DNA from: Casuarius casuarius
Taxonomy: Eukaryota > Chordata > Aves > Casuariiformes > Casuariidae
DNA: 64,000 nt
Direction of reading: 5' to 3'
Assembly (NCBI GenBank): GCA_003342895.1
Contig: PTFA01000020.1
Span: 6,217,644-6,281,643 of the forward strand
In this document: positions 63,831-64,000 of the stretch, one piece after another
How positions within the stretch are numbered: the first letter of the stretch is position 1
Layout: each line of letters starts with the position of its first letter
Translations under genes and position numbers: made by a program
The notes under the pieces: model-generated
Database searches by the model: none
The model's input: only the letters and a program-made list of their open reading frames with translations
What the model was told of the DNA's origin: nothing

Positions 63831-64000
63831 TTCAAAGTAGAAAATATAGCCCTCTAAGAATTTTTCCTACTTAAATCTAATTGTAAAACATTACTGTGTC
63901 TACGGTTATTTTTAAGGGAGGTATTAAAATAATGTATTGGTTAAATCAGTAAGAAATAGTGAATATTTAAAAATTAAACCCCTTGGTAAGTGCAAAGCCC

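Larger units (their letters stand above)
33352..64000 (+). other. HHIP: HHIP intron 4 (partial, runs off window)
   Basis: More than 30.6 kb of mostly AT-rich sequence follows the exon 4 donor. I looked for the continuation of HHIP (a GGDERGLLSLAFHPNY-like frame after an AG acceptor) and did not see it in either direction, so the remaining exons should lie beyond the window. The stretch contains the GC-rich patch, LINE fragments, a possible hAT relic and tandem repeats listed separately, plus many short random open frames. A gene nested in the intron is not supported by anything I could recognise, though an unspliced non-coding RNA could not be excluded. Confidence 0.75.

Noticed and set aside
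1..64000. CRISPR arrays, bacterial operons, phage or other prokaryotic systems
   Set aside because: The window is vertebrate: spliced gene, CpG island, CR1 LINE pieces and AT-rich introns. No array of regularly spaced identical repeats or operon-like gene packing exists.

Overview
This is a vertebrate nuclear window, very probably from a bird. It is mostly AT-rich non-coding DNA with one strong CpG island, spliced exons with GT/AG borders, and few recognisable repeats. Those repeats include CR1-type LINE pieces of the kind that dominate avian genomes. Nothing in it is bacterial or viral.

The only gene I can support is the 5' part of HHIP (Hedgehog-interacting protein) on the + strand. Four coding exons are clear: 17768-18034, 24666-24861, 32210-32366 and 33150-33351. 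They join in frame to 274 codons, covering the signal peptide, a basic segment, the cysteine-rich Frizzled-like domain and the start of the beta-propeller. This is roughly 40% of a protein usually near 700 residues. I did not find the next exon, so intron 4 appears to run from 33352 past the end of the window.

Layout: 1 to about 16.6 kb is upstream intergenic DNA. About 16.68-18.56 kb is the CpG island with promoter, leader, exon 1 and the first part of intron 1. The leader holds a possible short upstream ORF and a long T-rich stretch just before the start codon. Intron 1 is 6.6 kb, intron 2 is 7.3 kb, intron 3 is 0.8 kb, and intron 4 exceeds 30 kb. Recognisable repeats are a CR1 3'-end sliver (5.16 kb), a CR1 internal fragment (50.5-50.9 kb), an old CR1/L3-like LINE body (about 47.5-49.15 kb), a possible hAT-like DNA transposon relic (35.35-35.67 kb), several short tandem repeats, and scattered copies of a motif related to CCATTGAAGTCAATGG.

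HHIP is a cell-surface and extracellular antagonist that binds Hedgehog ligands and is itself induced by Hedgehog signalling through GLI factors. One exact match to the GLI consensus lies in intron 2, but one match is about what chance gives in 64 kb. I found no novel multigene system. The points most worth a second look are the GC-rich 5' leader, the weak splice donors after exons 3 and 4 (the latter overlapping a poly(A) hexamer), the GC-rich island in intron 4, and the decayed repeats.
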